DNA of 64,000 nt from a virus, in IMG/VR virus record IMGVR_UViG_3300023174_000100, positions 1 to 64,000 of that record. One strand, given 5' to 3'. Every line of letters starts with the position of its first letter. Position 1 is the stretch's first letter. This document shows, one piece after another, positions 25,701 to 34,788 of the stretch. The notes beneath the pieces were generated by a model. That model searched no databases, was not told the origin of the DNA, and saw only the letters and a list, made by a program, of their open reading frames with translations. Position numbers and translations under genes: made by a program.

Positions 25701-27188
25701 GAGAAAAGTTTATATTTAAGAGAGAAAATTGGAATAACAAATGAAGATGCTTTAAATGCTGCAATGAAAAATAGTGATTATTTAGATAAAGTAGCAGGTA
25801 AAGATGTAGAATTATATAAAATAGAGGCAAAAAAAGTATTAGCAGCAGAACAATTTAATACAGCAGTTGAAAAAGTAAGTGTGGCGTTCAAGTCATCTTT
25901 ATTACCGGTACTAGAAGCTATTTTACCTGTTGTCGAGATGATGGCATCTGCTATAAATTTTGTTGCAGCAGCAGTAAAAACTGTTGTTGGATTTCCTGGA
26001 AAAATTTTGAATGGAATTACCGGACATAAACCAGACTCAGGGGTAGCATCTCCTACCGCTGGATTAGAGGCATCTATGAATATAGGTATGGTTGCGGTAA
26101 TGGGGGGACTCATACTTAAAACTTTAAAAGGTAAATTAGGAGGTAAAATAGGAGAAGTCGTAGGAAAAGCTAGAGGAGGATTAGATACACTAACAGGAAC
26201 ATTGGGTACTAAGACAAATCCTATGTACGTCATTTCATTAGGCGGAGGAGGAATTGGGGGAATTATGGACTCAGTAGGTGGTAGCCCTAATAGTAGAAGA
26301 GGTGGACGAGCAGGATTTTTAAAAAGATTAACTACTTCCAAGAATATAATAGATAGAGCTAAATCTATCCAAAAAATTAGAGATGCTAGAAATCTGTCGA
26401 CTAAAACAGGAGTTTTTTATAAAATAGGACAGTACATATCTAAGGTAAAACCTTCTAACATGCTTAAACTTGGAGGTTTATTAGCTGTTGCTTCCGCCGG
26501 ATACGACGTTTATAGCAGACATCAGCAAGGACAGTCCGTTGCTCAAGCAATTACAGGAACCGCAGGAGGACTTGCGGGAGGGTTATTAGGCGCAAAAGGA
26601 GGAGCTATTTTAGGAGCTGCACTAGGAACTGCAATTGCGGGTCCTGTAGGTAGTGCTGTAGGAGGCGTACTGGGAGGAATTGTAGGGGGAGCAACTGGTT
26701 ATTATGCCGGCGGAGCTGTAGTAGATTCTCAATTTAATAAAGATAAAAAAGATTCATCTTATCAAATACAACCCTTTGAATATAAAGGAATGGGATTAAG
26801 TGCAACAGGATCTATATATGGAGGAGTTAATAATAAAAAAGCAACTAGTATACCTGTTGAAACTTCCATGGTAGATATGACACCTACCACTTTTAAAACA
26901 ACTTCTACAGGGTTATCCGGAATTAATCCAAATTATGGAATGACTGGTGTTGTTAGAGAATCAGTTATGATGAATAACGTAAGTAAGAATTTAGAAGCAA
27001 CTGCATTAATGAGTACGATAAAAGAAAATAACATAGAAAAAGAGAAAGCTTATAGAGATTTAATGAACCAACAATTAAAAACATTAGAATCAATCAGAGA
27101 AAAAATAAATCAGCCAGCTGTGGCTTATTTTACTGAAGAAGGAAGAAGACAGGTGGTAAATTACAATAGAGTTAAAAATTCACATTAA
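22707..27188 (+). CDS. Tail tape measure protein
   Basis: The longest gene in the window (1493 residues), directly after the tail chaperone. It sets tail length and probably aids DNA delivery. The N-terminal third is helical and charged. Residues about 365-445 hold a Pro-rich linker with a 31-residue repeat, and about 545-650 is a long Lys/Glu/Ala helix likely to be a coiled coil. A hydrophobic segment (VTVIMAGLTAAFIGIL) lies near residue 730, and a long Gly/Ala-rich hydrophobic stretch near residues 1280-1340 (LAGGLLGAKGGAILGAALG and following) could insert in a membrane. It is far longer than T4 gp29 (590 residues), suggesting a longer tail or extra domains. Confidence 0.9.
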   Translation: MNKANLGHLKNLLALTKKDLNDLQEKVNEAHHNLREYTKKTEENYENQLNKVNAIPQTRKSVDIYLRGLKILINEENKKKNLALSNIDSAIKTIDSVIEKIEKANKLTTKKDEEKRGEIIQEITGAIPSLIGFIQTVFTNSNYLVSRANSNAYMLYQQPILKDQGIQFAEAQYYLHGIQSAIGNPKDTSSLSSQINFLKTKVGKSGDILAKEKSKGFSFSQQNLEAQQKIDKQKAYDAALRGKLPNIQESELSDAVKASISFINAQKLKIASGEQSDKELEIKKKIEETFGVIAPDIIKYAASGNKKKNITSGKELYQQIKQTRGFGDRPEIDSIGEEMKARFLKNREAKFKPREKSAFETENLENIQSEVKSGGESSPAEVIPKVIPKVESKPIENIQSEVKSGGELSPAEVIPKVIPKVESKPIENIQPEVKSRGESQSPGEVSDEMLKVIEQAVFNGASRAFAQFSNGPSAAQPEFGDTTIDKIGETVFKAMQKALDYYSASPAFRMVLVGIDPSVLDQLKNSLSGLPGSGTGDMDKLAEELRKSRESNENLAKMQEARRKKIEAERKKKAKEAEKEKKRIADPNSPESIAKKKKETEAAERAQKKKDKEDPNSLENIAKAEEKKRKAEEKKAKEDKAKVKAEIEADPFRKRLKGIYKDSRQEITFLYDKVNSFFPFFNSAQQEAKKTALETLEAGYKAFDEVYASTGSAFKGMMASVNSMFKISPVTVIMAGLTAAFIGILKSANRLNNKIKEISAELGTSNMQSYEFFKSAMNAQTQYDNMYASLRDVRDVQKGILGDSGILLKVNDKALASIADNAKNIGVSTESAGAFAEALRTKGATDEQAANLMAASLELADKSKFIMPQSVMDDIAQNVEFSSKYFSNINKDSKSAQKHLVDTNLQVKALGLNFQKAAKMTQHLLSFEQSIVGEVEATVALGRHVNIGKARELLLQDDIGGAMQQMMDTMGGYDAFQDMDFAKRQLMANAIGLEVSELEKSLYLREKIGITNEDALNAAMKNSDYLDKVAGKDVELYKIEAKKVLAAEQFNTAVEKVSVAFKSSLLPVLEAILPVVEMMASAINFVAAAVKTVVGFPGKILNGITGHKPDSGVASPTAGLEASMNIGMVAVMGGLILKTLKGKLGGKIGEVVGKARGGLDTLTGTLGTKTNPMYVISLGGGGIGGIMDSVGGSPNSRRGGRAGFLKRLTTSKNIIDRAKSIQKIRDARNLSTKTGVFYKIGQYISKVKPSNMLKLGGLLAVASAGYDVYSRHQQGQSVAQAITGTAGGLAGGLLGAKGGAILGAALGTAIAGPVGSAVGGVLGGIVGGATGYYAGGAVVDSQFNKDKKDSSYQIQPFEYKGMGLSATGSIYGGVNNKKATSIPVETSMVDMTPTTFKTTSTGLSGINPNYGMTGVVRESVMMNNVSKNLEATALMSTIKENNIEKEKAYRDLMNQQLKTLESIREKINQPAVAYFTEEGRRQVVNYNRVKNSH
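23799..24040 (+). repeat. 93-base tandem repeat inside the tape measure gene
   Basis: GAAAATATACAA recurs at 23799, 23892 and 23985, a period of exactly 93 bases (31 residues). Two full copies and a diverged partial third encode a Pro/Glu/Lys/Ser linker with the unit core VIPKVIPKVESKPIENIQ. The copies are nearly identical at the DNA level, which points to recent duplication. Confidence 0.85.
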
Positions 27189-27210
27189 TTAACCTTATAT
27201 GCTATAAATA

Positions 27211-28023
27211 ATGAATAATAATTTAATGAATAATAGTTTAACTCTAAGAGATAGAAAAAAGCCTTTTACCTTTACATTTCAAAGAATTTCTGCTGGAGCT
27301 GCCGGAAAAGGTAAAGATATAAAACTTTTAGCTTACATAAATAATATATCAGATTCCTCATCTCCTGAATGGGATGAAAGATTAGATATAGGAAGAGCAG
27401 ATGCTAAAATATTATATAGGAGCTTCAGTAGAAATATATCTCTTTCTTTTACAGTTGCCGTAGAAAGCGAATTAAATCCACAAAAAAATTTAAGTGAAAG
27501 AGATTTAGATATAAGATTAGCTAATAATTCTCAAAATAGAAATACAGAAGGTTTTGAACGAAGTAAAATTTACACAGATCCGGACGTTAGGATGAGAGAT
27601 GCTTTCATAGGAGGGCAGATTCAAACATCTAGGGGGTTTGAACAAGCATCTAGAGTTACTCCTATGAATTTAGAGGATAAATCTAAAATATCAAATCTGT
27701 CTACTAGAGTGGCTAATATCACATATCCAGAAATAACTAGTGGTATATCTATAACAACTGTTTTAAATAATTTAAATGAGCTGTCAAAATTATCTTTGCC
27801 TGTATATAATGGACCTTATGTTGGATCCTACGTAAAATTTACAATAGGACGTTTATATACTAATGAAATAGGATATATAAAAGGATTAACTTTTGAATGG
27901 GATAACTCTACAATTGTTTGGGACGAAGAATATGAACTTCCTATGATTACAAATGTTTCTATGGAAATAGGATATATAGGAAAAACAAAACCTCAAGTAT
28001 CACCATCAAACTTTTTTGGATAA
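27211..28023 (+). CDS. Putative baseplate/tube junction protein
   Basis: The 270-residue product is not recognised with certainty. It starts with a segment typical of tube-initiator or baseplate proteins (RKKPFTFTFQRISAG) and ends with VKFTIGRLYTNEIGYIKGLTFEWD, WDEEYELPMITNVSMEIGYIG. That ending resembles the tube-fold baseplate proteins that lie between tape measure and LysM-like genes in contractile systems. It shares its last base with the ATG of the gp53-like gene. A role as adaptor between tube and baseplate hub (T4 gp48/gp54 position) is inferred. Confidence 0.6.
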   Translation: MNNNLMNNSLTLRDRKKPFTFTFQRISAGAAGKGKDIKLLAYINNISDSSSPEWDERLDIGRADAKILYRSFSRNISLSFTVAVESELNPQKNLSERDLDIRLANNSQNRNTEGFERSKIYTDPDVRMRDAFIGGQIQTSRGFEQASRVTPMNLEDKSKISNLSTRVANITYPEITSGISITTVLNNLNELSKLSLPVYNGPYVGSYVKFTIGRLYTNEIGYIKGLTFEWDNSTIVWDEEYELPMITNVSMEIGYIGKTKPQVSPSNFFG

Positions 28024-28340
28024 TGAATAGATATGAAGAAATAACAAGTATAATAAAAGAAGAATCAGGCGTAAGAAGATTCAGTACTACTTATTATTAT
28101 AAAATACCAGATAAAACTAGTGATTTTTACATATACGCTAGAGCAGGAGACAGATTAGATTTATTAGCAAATGATTATTACGGAGATCCTAGATATTGGT
28201 GGATATTAGCAAATGAAAATAATATTGGGAAAGGTACCATTGTTCCTCCAATTGGTATAAGATTAAGAATTCCATACCCTCTAGATATGTTAGAATTAGA
28301 ACAACTCAAAAATGAATCAGTAAATGGCACCTCCTTTTAG
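28023..28340 (+). CDS. Baseplate protein with LysM-like fold (gp53-like)
   Basis: The 105-residue product has the core YARAGDRLDLLANDYYGDPRYWWILANENN followed by PPIGIRLRIP, the pattern of LysM-like baseplate proteins such as T4 gp53 and P2 gpX, which fasten the tube end to the baseplate wedges. It is shorter than T4 gp53 (196 residues). It starts on the last base of the previous gene and overlaps the hub gene by 17 bases, so the three are translated together. Confidence 0.8.
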   Translation: MNRYEEITSIIKEESGVRRFSTTYYYKIPDKTSDFYIYARAGDRLDLLANDYYGDPRYWWILANENNIGKGTIVPPIGIRLRIPYPLDMLELEQLKNESVNGTSF

Positions 28341-30447
28341 AAGACCTATTCCGGAAAAAGTAAAAAAAGTTTTAGAATCTAGATATGGTCTTTATTCTGA
28401 AGGAAGTAAGTCCGATAGTTTAGTTTATTATAAACCAAAAACTAGAAATACTGCTTATTGCTTAATAACAAAACAAGGAATAACGGTATCTTCTAGGGAA
28501 GATACCTTTGAACAAACTTATAATCCTTCTTCTCTAAAACCTAAACCTAATTTAATAAGAGCTGAGATAGAAAGAATAGGTAACGATGCATCTCTTGTTA
28601 ATTTATCTATGCGAATTAGGGCTACTATTGAGGTTTATAGCATTTCCGATTTCATAAAATATTCTGAAATTTTTTGCATAAATGACCCAGTAAATAAATT
28701 ATCTATAACATTTGCATACGCTAGTTCATTTGATAACTGTCCTCAATACACTGTATCAGGTTGTTTTATAGCATACGGAACTTGGCAAAGCACTAATGAA
28801 AATTATTATCAACTATCATTTGAGGCAATAGGACCAGGAGAAGTCTTTTCCACAATAGATATTGGATTATCAGGTATATGGGAGTCAGATGATTTACACT
28901 ATAAGAATCATAAATCATTTTTTCAAAAGTATGAAGACGGAAAGGTTTCAGGATATTATGAACTTATGCTATATGACGCTCAAAAATCAGGTGCTTTTTT
29001 AACAGACACTATAGCGGATGGGGATATTGTACCATATAAAACTATAAATAGTTATGCCGTAGATGTTGTTCCTAATATCGAATATTTAAATTTCAGAAAC
29101 TCTCTAACAAAATACGATATAGTTGTTTATCAACCAGTTGAGGGAAAAATTCTAAGCCCGGATCCGGAAGAAATACCTTCAGCTCAGACAAGTACCGATG
29201 AGTATTTTACTTTGCAGTATATTGTAGATAGGTTAATAAATGAATTTTCTTTGTATCCGTTTTATAAAAAATATACCGATACAGATTCTAAAGTAAAAGA
29301 TGTATATATTGGATTTGCAGCTAAACCTAGATGCTCCACAATATCAAGGAATCAAAACGCGGTAAGATCCTGCGATCCTAAAAAAATATTAATATTAGGT
29401 GGGGGAGCAGGTAATTATACACTAAAAAGTGACCGCAGCAAAGGTAAAAACTATGAAAAAGTTATAGGTTATTTTGACGGTCTTAAATCACATTATGGAA
29501 ACTATATTGATTACAGAAAAATATTAATTCATAGAAATGTAATATGGGATGCTTTAAAAGCAAACATGCATAATGTAAAAAAACCTAGTGCCGGCGAAAA
29601 TCCAAAAAATGATTTTATAGTGGAAGAATATCTAAGAGTAGATAGGTTTTTAAAAAATATATTTACCGTTATAAGTCAATGCACTGGTGGATTCGTACAA
29701 TTAAGTTTAATTCAAGACGATGGAGGGCAAAAAGATGACGATTTATCAAATCATAAAGTATTAAAAATCGTTCCGGATACTTTTGTTGACGAGGAATTTA
29801 ATATATGGAATTTCGACACACTTAATGGAGATGGTTCTACTAGAGAACTACAAATGACAGCCGAACTACCCTCAACAGATTTGCACGCATCTTTAGTTAA
29901 GAATATATTTAATTCATCAAGAACTGGGCATTCAATAAGAAAAGGTAACTCAAAAGATGGTTTAGATAGTAGAGATTTAAGAATAATAACAGAAAAACTT
30001 TTAGACAACTATTTTAATGATTTAATGCCTAGGACATATTATAGCGAAGAAAGTTGTGATGCTGCTAGGAATTTATTATCTAGCTTAAATAGAGGCAGGT
30101 CTACAGAGTCATTAGTTGAAAATAATCAGTATTTATGGTTGATGAAAATGGTTGTTAGAATGGATGGAGTAGGAGGTTGGAGAATTGGACATCATGTAAA
30201 TAGCAACACAGTACCCCCTAGTTTTACTACAGACAGAAACATAGCTTTTGTCATAACTAGAGTTCATCATGTGATAGAAAATCAAGATTGGCAAACTGAA
30301 TTGGATTGTATTTGTACCGTAGTACCTCCGGGAACAGAAGTTATAGGACCGGGAGGAAATTCAGGAAAAAAAACAGGAGTCCCAGCATCAAATACAGGAT
30401 GGGGAGGTGGCGCCTCTAGCGGAAGAGGGGCCGGAGGTAGTTTTTAG
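28324..30447 (+). CDS. Baseplate hub protein (gp27-like)
   Basis: The 707-residue product carries, near its C-terminus, a hub-type pattern: WLMKMVVRMDGVGGWRIGHHV, then a Pro-rich loop, then FVITRVHHVIENQDWQTELDCICTVVP. In gp27/gpD-type hubs the same order closes the central trimer. It is much longer than T4 gp27 (391 residues), with an N-terminal region of about 200 residues of unknown fold that may be a separate ring protein fused to the hub. The last 40 residues are Gly/Ser-rich and flexible. No lysozyme or spike domain is seen in it. Confidence 0.65.
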   Translation: MAPPFRRPIPEKVKKVLESRYGLYSEGSKSDSLVYYKPKTRNTAYCLITKQGITVSSREDTFEQTYNPSSLKPKPNLIRAEIERIGNDASLVNLSMRIRATIEVYSISDFIKYSEIFCINDPVNKLSITFAYASSFDNCPQYTVSGCFIAYGTWQSTNENYYQLSFEAIGPGEVFSTIDIGLSGIWESDDLHYKNHKSFFQKYEDGKVSGYYELMLYDAQKSGAFLTDTIADGDIVPYKTINSYAVDVVPNIEYLNFRNSLTKYDIVVYQPVEGKILSPDPEEIPSAQTSTDEYFTLQYIVDRLINEFSLYPFYKKYTDTDSKVKDVYIGFAAKPRCSTISRNQNAVRSCDPKKILILGGGAGNYTLKSDRSKGKNYEKVIGYFDGLKSHYGNYIDYRKILIHRNVIWDALKANMHNVKKPSAGENPKNDFIVEEYLRVDRFLKNIFTVISQCTGGFVQLSLIQDDGGQKDDDLSNHKVLKIVPDTFVDEEFNIWNFDTLNGDGSTRELQMTAELPSTDLHASLVKNIFNSSRTGHSIRKGNSKDGLDSRDLRIITEKLLDNYFNDLMPRTYYSEESCDAARNLLSSLNRGRSTESLVENNQYLWLMKMVVRMDGVGGWRIGHHVNSNTVPPSFTTDRNIAFVITRVHHVIENQDWQTELDCICTVVPPGTEVIGPGGNSGKKTGVPASNTGWGGGASSGRGAGGSF

Positions 30448-30471
30448 AATGCTAATAAAAATAAAATAATC

Positions 30472-30990
30472 ATGGCTAATTTTTTTTATACAGAGGGTAA
30501 TTTTTTGTGGGATGAAGATAACAAGCCGTATAAAGGATATTATTTTTATGTGAACAGAATACCATACGCCGGTATAAATGAAAGAGATATTAGAAAAAGA
30601 TTATTTTTAGAATACGAATTTAAAAGAAGAGTGTATTCTTCACTTGGTTTAGAACCCATGGTAGAATATATAAATTTAAACCCATACACTCCGACAAAAG
30701 ATAAAATAGAAGAATTAGACCCTTATTTCAAGAGATATTTCTACCAAAAAAGAGTAAAGCCTATAAAATCTATTCTAGAAATAAGTCCAGAAGATTATTT
30801 TTCTGCTAAAAATTTGGAAATTAATAAAAATAGACTTATATTTGCCGAAGTCTATTGGAAAGTTCGCGGAGACAAAAATAAGATAGCTCAAATAAATAGA
30901 AACGAAATTATAAACGCGGATAAAACTTTTCCAGGACTTAAGAGGTTTATTGTAAATTATAATGAGTTTTATATAAATGATGGTTATTGA
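30472..30990 (+). CDS. Hypothetical protein, baseplate gene cluster
   Basis: A 172-residue protein I do not recognise. It is rich in Tyr, Phe and charged residues (FFYTEGNFLWDEDNKPYKGYYFYVNR at the start, written here in part) and looks globular. It closes the structural gene run and overlaps the next gene, a polymerase-like gene, by 14 bases. A minor baseplate role is possible by position only. Confidence 0.5.
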   Translation: MANFFYTEGNFLWDEDNKPYKGYYFYVNRIPYAGINERDIRKRLFLEYEFKRRVYSSLGLEPMVEYINLNPYTPTKDKIEELDPYFKRYFYQKRVKPIKSILEISPEDYFSAKNLEINKNRLIFAEVYWKVRGDKNKIAQINRNEIINADKTFPGLKRFIVNYNEFYINDGY

Positions 30991-32311
30991 AAACGAGATT
31001 CAGCTAAAGCAGATTCAGACTGATTTTTCCGGTTCTTTTGTATTTCCTGTTCCCAAAAATATGTCAAATTTTTCGGAGGGACTCTCATTACTATTTATAC
31101 ATGATTATAAAACTAATGATTCTTATTCTATAGCATTAGAACATCAAGAATTTAAATCTAACATTACATTAGATGTATTAAAATCATTATTATCATTTAA
31201 TTATGTCATTGCATCTTCTAAATACATCTTTGATTATTATTTCCCCAGTAAATTTTCTACAGAGTTTCCATTACTATATTGGCTAAATAATGGAGACACA
31301 AATTATATAGAAGATTTATACAGTTTTTCATCTAAGTTCAAAAGATTTTATTATCCATCTACATTATATAACATGTACATACCATATTACATGTTTGTTA
31401 AATGTTTTAATAGTCAAGTATCATTTTTATCTATATTGGAAAAAAAATCTAATGTCATTGAAAAATATACATCAATTTTATCATGTTTAAATCATATTAG
31501 AGATAATGGAATTTATATTGATATCCCCCAAATAAATCAAGCCTATAATAAGAAATTAACTGAATCTTTATTACATCCTAAATATTCCCTCTACAACGCC
31601 ACAGGAAGACCCGTAGGGACATGTAAAGGGATTAACCTTAGTGCTATACCAAAAGATGAAGAACATCGCTTAGGATTCATTTCTAGGCATGATAAGGGAA
31701 TGTTAGTTGAATTTGATATTAAATCATTTCATTTATATCTGATTGCAAAGGCTAACGGATTTAAATTGAAAAAAGATGATATTCATATGTATTTAGCCAA
31801 GATGTATTTTAATAAAGATATTATTTCCCCGCAAGAATATGATGAAGCAAAAAAAATAACATTTACTAATATTTATTCTGAAAGAGGAGAAGCCAAAAAA
31901 ATTCCATTCTTTGATGAGTTGTACAAGTATAGAGATAATATTTATAAAGAGATGGTCGAAAATAAAGAGATAGAAGTTCCATATTGCGCTAGGACTTTAA
32001 AACTAAAAAATCTAAAAGATGACTACTCTTACACAAAAGGAAAATTATTTTCTTATGTTATACAATTAATGGAAGTTGAACATTTTTTTGACATTATAAA
32101 AAAAATTATTGTATATTTGCAGTCGAAGAAAACAAAAATTGTATTATATGTTTATGATTCCTTTTTATTAGATTTCGATAGAGAAGATGGATTAGAAACT
32201 TTAAAAGGAATACAAAAAATTATTAATGATTCTGGTTTTATCTCTTCTGTGAAAATTGGAAAAAATTACTTTAACATGAAATCTTTTGATTTGGAAAACG
32301 TGAAAGCATGA
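30977..32311 (+). CDS. Family A DNA polymerase-like protein lacking an exonuclease
   Basis: The 444-residue product matches the palm of family A polymerases in its C-terminal half: TGRPVG with GINLSAIPK (compare SGR...LQNIP), motif A around D247 (VEFDIKSFHLYLIAKANG), a motif-B-like KKITFTNIYSERG and motif C with D394 (VYDSFLLD). Both catalytic Asp residues are present, but the Glu after motif A and the HDE of motif C are changed (YDS). The N-terminal 200 residues show no exonuclease motifs. It may be an accessory or translesion polymerase, a primer-synthesising enzyme, or an inactive relative. A full PolA follows at 40851. It overlaps the next gene by four bases (ATGA). Confidence 0.7.
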   Translation: MMVIENEIQLKQIQTDFSGSFVFPVPKNMSNFSEGLSLLFIHDYKTNDSYSIALEHQEFKSNITLDVLKSLLSFNYVIASSKYIFDYYFPSKFSTEFPLLYWLNNGDTNYIEDLYSFSSKFKRFYYPSTLYNMYIPYYMFVKCFNSQVSFLSILEKKSNVIEKYTSILSCLNHIRDNGIYIDIPQINQAYNKKLTESLLHPKYSLYNATGRPVGTCKGINLSAIPKDEEHRLGFISRHDKGMLVEFDIKSFHLYLIAKANGFKLKKDDIHMYLAKMYFNKDIISPQEYDEAKKITFTNIYSERGEAKKIPFFDELYKYRDNIYKEMVENKEIEVPYCARTLKLKNLKDDYSYTKGKLFSYVIQLMEVEHFFDIIKKIIVYLQSKKTKIVLYVYDSFLLDFDREDGLETLKGIQKIINDSGFISSVKIGKNYFNMKSFDLENVKA

Positions 32312-32718
32312 TTGAGAGAAAACCTACAAAACTACTGTGTACATTTTGTCATCCACATTTTATAGAAAGTACATTGAAGACAATTAAAAACACTTACGAA
32401 ATAACTAACGATAGTGTATTTGTTTTTAGAAATGCGTCTGATAATGATGAACTTATATTAAGCTATAATGTTATTAGAGAGGATAATTTTATTTTATTGC
32501 CGTCCACTCTAATGTTACATAGAAATAAAGAAACAGGTACTTTATTTACTCTGAATGGTTTAAATAGACTAATCGAAAAGTCAAATAATGGTAAACTTGA
32601 TGTTAACTACAAAATTGACTGGGATTATTATGAGAATTGTTTAATAGTAACCGGTTCTGATGGATTAAGATTGATAGACCTAAAGTTTCTATATAAAAAG
32701 AATATTTCTAACATTTAA
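32308..32718 (+). CDS. Hypothetical protein between polymerase-like and SSB genes
   Basis: A 136-residue protein with no recognised domain. It begins with CTFCHPHFIESTLKTIKNTY and continues with alternating strand-like segments, looking like a small alpha/beta fold. The four-base ATGA overlap with the polymerase-like gene suggests that both are translated together. Its neighbours are replication genes, so a replication role is possible. Confidence 0.5.
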   Translation: MIERKPTKLLCTFCHPHFIESTLKTIKNTYEITNDSVFVFRNASDNDELILSYNVIREDNFILLPSTLMLHRNKETGTLFTLNGLNRLIEKSNNGKLDVNYKIDWDYYENCLIVTGSDGLRLIDLKFLYKKNISNI

Positions 32719-32729
32719 AATACATAGTT

Positions 32730-33596
32730 ATGAGTAATTTTGCAGAACGTTTCAAGCAAGAAGCGAACAGACTTTCTACCTCTACATCTCCTAACAAAAA
32801 GAGAGGTAAAAACATTTTTGATTTTATTTGGAGACCTACATCCGGTTCTACTACTATTAGAATTGTACCAAACAAAAAAGATCCTGAATGGCCCTTTTAC
32901 ATGGTTTATATTCATGGTAGAGATTACACCACAAAGATAGGTTTAGCAAATTACGAGTTTGTATCTCCTAAATCTTTCCAAAAAGAAGATCCGGCTGAAT
33001 TATTTGCTAATAATCTTTACAGACAGGACTACGAGAACAACAAGCAATTTATTAAATATTTTTCTCCTCAAAAATTTTACTATATTCCAATTCTAATAAG
33101 AGGTAAGGAGTCTAGTGGAATAAAAGTATGGCCTGTAAACACAAAGACCTACGAGAAGATATTTAATATTATAAGTACCATTTATGAAGACGAAGGAGAG
33201 GAATCATCTAAAATATTTGACTTAAAAAGAGGTACTGACTTGGTTATAACTAAACCATCTACCGGAGGAGTTGAAATTACTGCGAAGAGAAGTCCGTCTA
33301 ATATTATTGAGCGCGCTGAAGACGGATATACCATGGATGACTTTAAAAGACAATACGATGAAATTGGTAATATTGAGGAATTATATGTTACCCACACAAA
33401 AGAAGAGATTGAAAAGATGGTTACTTCTTTAGCTGGCAGCTTGTTTGCAAAAAGTAAGGCACCGGAATCTAATGAAATTATAAGAGGTGGAGGTGCCCCT
33501 AAATCTGTCGAGGAACCTAGTAAAAAACAACTAGATAAACCAGAGGCCACTAAATCTCTTGAAGACGATTTTTCTAAATTTCTAGACTCTATATAA
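32730..33596 (+). CDS. Single-stranded DNA-binding protein (gp32-like)
   Basis: Coats single-stranded DNA and organises the replisome. The 288-residue product has a basic N-terminus (MSNFAERFKQEANRL), an OB-fold core beginning at FDFIWRPTSGSTTIRIVPNKKDPEWPF and FKYFSPQKFYYIPILIRG, and an acidic C-terminal tail ending LEDDFSKFLDSI, the usual protein-interaction tail of gp32-type proteins. The zinc-binding Cys/His set of T4 gp32 is not obvious. It precedes uvsX by 13 bases. An A-rich leader replaces a Shine-Dalgarno sequence. Confidence 0.87.
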   Translation: MSNFAERFKQEANRLSTSTSPNKKRGKNIFDFIWRPTSGSTTIRIVPNKKDPEWPFYMVYIHGRDYTTKIGLANYEFVSPKSFQKEDPAELFANNLYRQDYENNKQFIKYFSPQKFYYIPILIRGKESSGIKVWPVNTKTYEKIFNIISTIYEDEGEESSKIFDLKRGTDLVITKPSTGGVEITAKRSPSNIIERAEDGYTMDDFKRQYDEIGNIEELYVTHTKEEIEKMVTSLAGSLFAKSKAPESNEIIRGGGAPKSVEEPSKKQLDKPEATKSLEDDFSKFLDSI

Positions 33597-33609
33597 AAAA
33601 AAATAAATT

Positions 33610-34788
33610 ATGGCAAAAAAGAAGGAATCCTCTCAAGAGAGGACTGACACCTCATTCGCATCATCTATCATAGATGCAATAAATGCTAAGTACAAAAAGG
33701 ATATTGGTACTGTAGCTTACAAACTAGAAGATTCTGTTTTAGCTCCTACTAATGTAAGTGATTTTGTTTCTACTGGATGTACTACTTTAGACATGGCTAT
33801 TTCCAATAGAGTTAACGGAGGTTATCCTGTAGGAAAAATAGTTGAATTAATTGGATTAGAACAATCAGGTAAGTCTCTACTAGCGGCTCATGCTATTAAA
33901 GAGACTCAAAAGAAAGGAGGAATAGGAATTATTATCGATACGGAAAGTTCCGTGAGTAAAGATTTTCTAAGAGCAATAGGAGTTGATTTAACAAAAAACT
34001 TTGTCTATGTCCAACACGAAGTCATCGAGGATGTTTTTAACTCCGTAGAAACAATTATTGAGCAAACTAGAGCATCTAATAAAGATGTCATTGTAACAAT
34101 TGTAGTAGATTCTGTTATGGGAGCTAGTACAAAAGATGAAATTGAAGGAAATTACGATAAAGATGGATGGGCAACTCAAAAAGCTATTATAATTTCCAAA
34201 GCTATGAGAAAATTAACAAACTTATTAGGCAGAGAAAAAATACTTCTTATATTTACTAATCAGCTGAGACAAAATTTACAGGCTTTACCAGGACGAGGAG
34301 ATTCATACACTACATCAGGGGGTAAGGCAATCGGATTTCATTCTACTATTCGAGTAAAATTAGTTAAAAAAGGAAAGATACAAGGCCCGGAAAAAGATTT
34401 ACCTTTAGGAGTTACTACTGAAGCAGAAATTATTAAAAACAGAATTGGTCCCCCACATAGAAAAGCATCTTTTAATATTATGTATAATTCAGGAATTGAT
34501 GATGTTAGTTCAATTATGGACTTTTTAAAAGACAAGGGCTTAGCGACGTCTTCTGGCGCTTGGTATACTTACAAGTATTGTAACAAAGAAACCGGCGAAA
34601 TACTAGAAGACATAAGATTTCAAAGAAAAGATTTTTATGATAAGCTTTTTTCTAGAGAAGAAATTAGAAAAGACATTTTAGCTAATATATCGGAATACTA
34701 TATTACTACTTATGTGAATAGAAATGTAGCAGACGAAGGAGATTCTACACCTTTTGTTCACATAGAAGAATCAGGAGATGACTATTGA
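33610..34788 (+). CDS. uvsX: UvsX-like RecA recombinase
   Basis: Strand-exchange protein for recombination and recombination-dependent replication. The 392-residue product has a RecA core: GCTTLDMAISNRVNGGYPVGKIVELIG with Walker A (GLEQSGKS) near residue 85, Walker B VTIVVDSVMG near residue 160, and the L2-like GGKAIGFHSTIRVKL segment. Length matches T4 UvsX (391 residues). It overlaps the downstream exonuclease gene by 11 bases. Confidence 0.92.
   Translation: MAKKKESSQERTDTSFASSIIDAINAKYKKDIGTVAYKLEDSVLAPTNVSDFVSTGCTTLDMAISNRVNGGYPVGKIVELIGLEQSGKSLLAAHAIKETQKKGGIGIIIDTESSVSKDFLRAIGVDLTKNFVYVQHEVIEDVFNSVETIIEQTRASNKDVIVTIVVDSVMGASTKDEIEGNYDKDGWATQKAIIISKAMRKLTNLLGREKILLIFTNQLRQNLQALPGRGDSYTTSGGKAIGFHSTIRVKLVKKGKIQGPEKDLPLGVTTEAEIIKNRIGPPHRKASFNIMYNSGIDDVSSIMDFLKDKGLATSSGAWYTYKYCNKETGEILEDIRFQRKDFYDKLFSREEIRKDILANISEYYITTYVNRNVADEGDSTPFVHIEESGDDY

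Noticed and set aside
25778-26341. A 187-residue minus-strand open frame
   Set aside because: It is the shadow of the tape measure gene, with low-complexity Pro/Ser/Thr content and no recognisable protein pattern.
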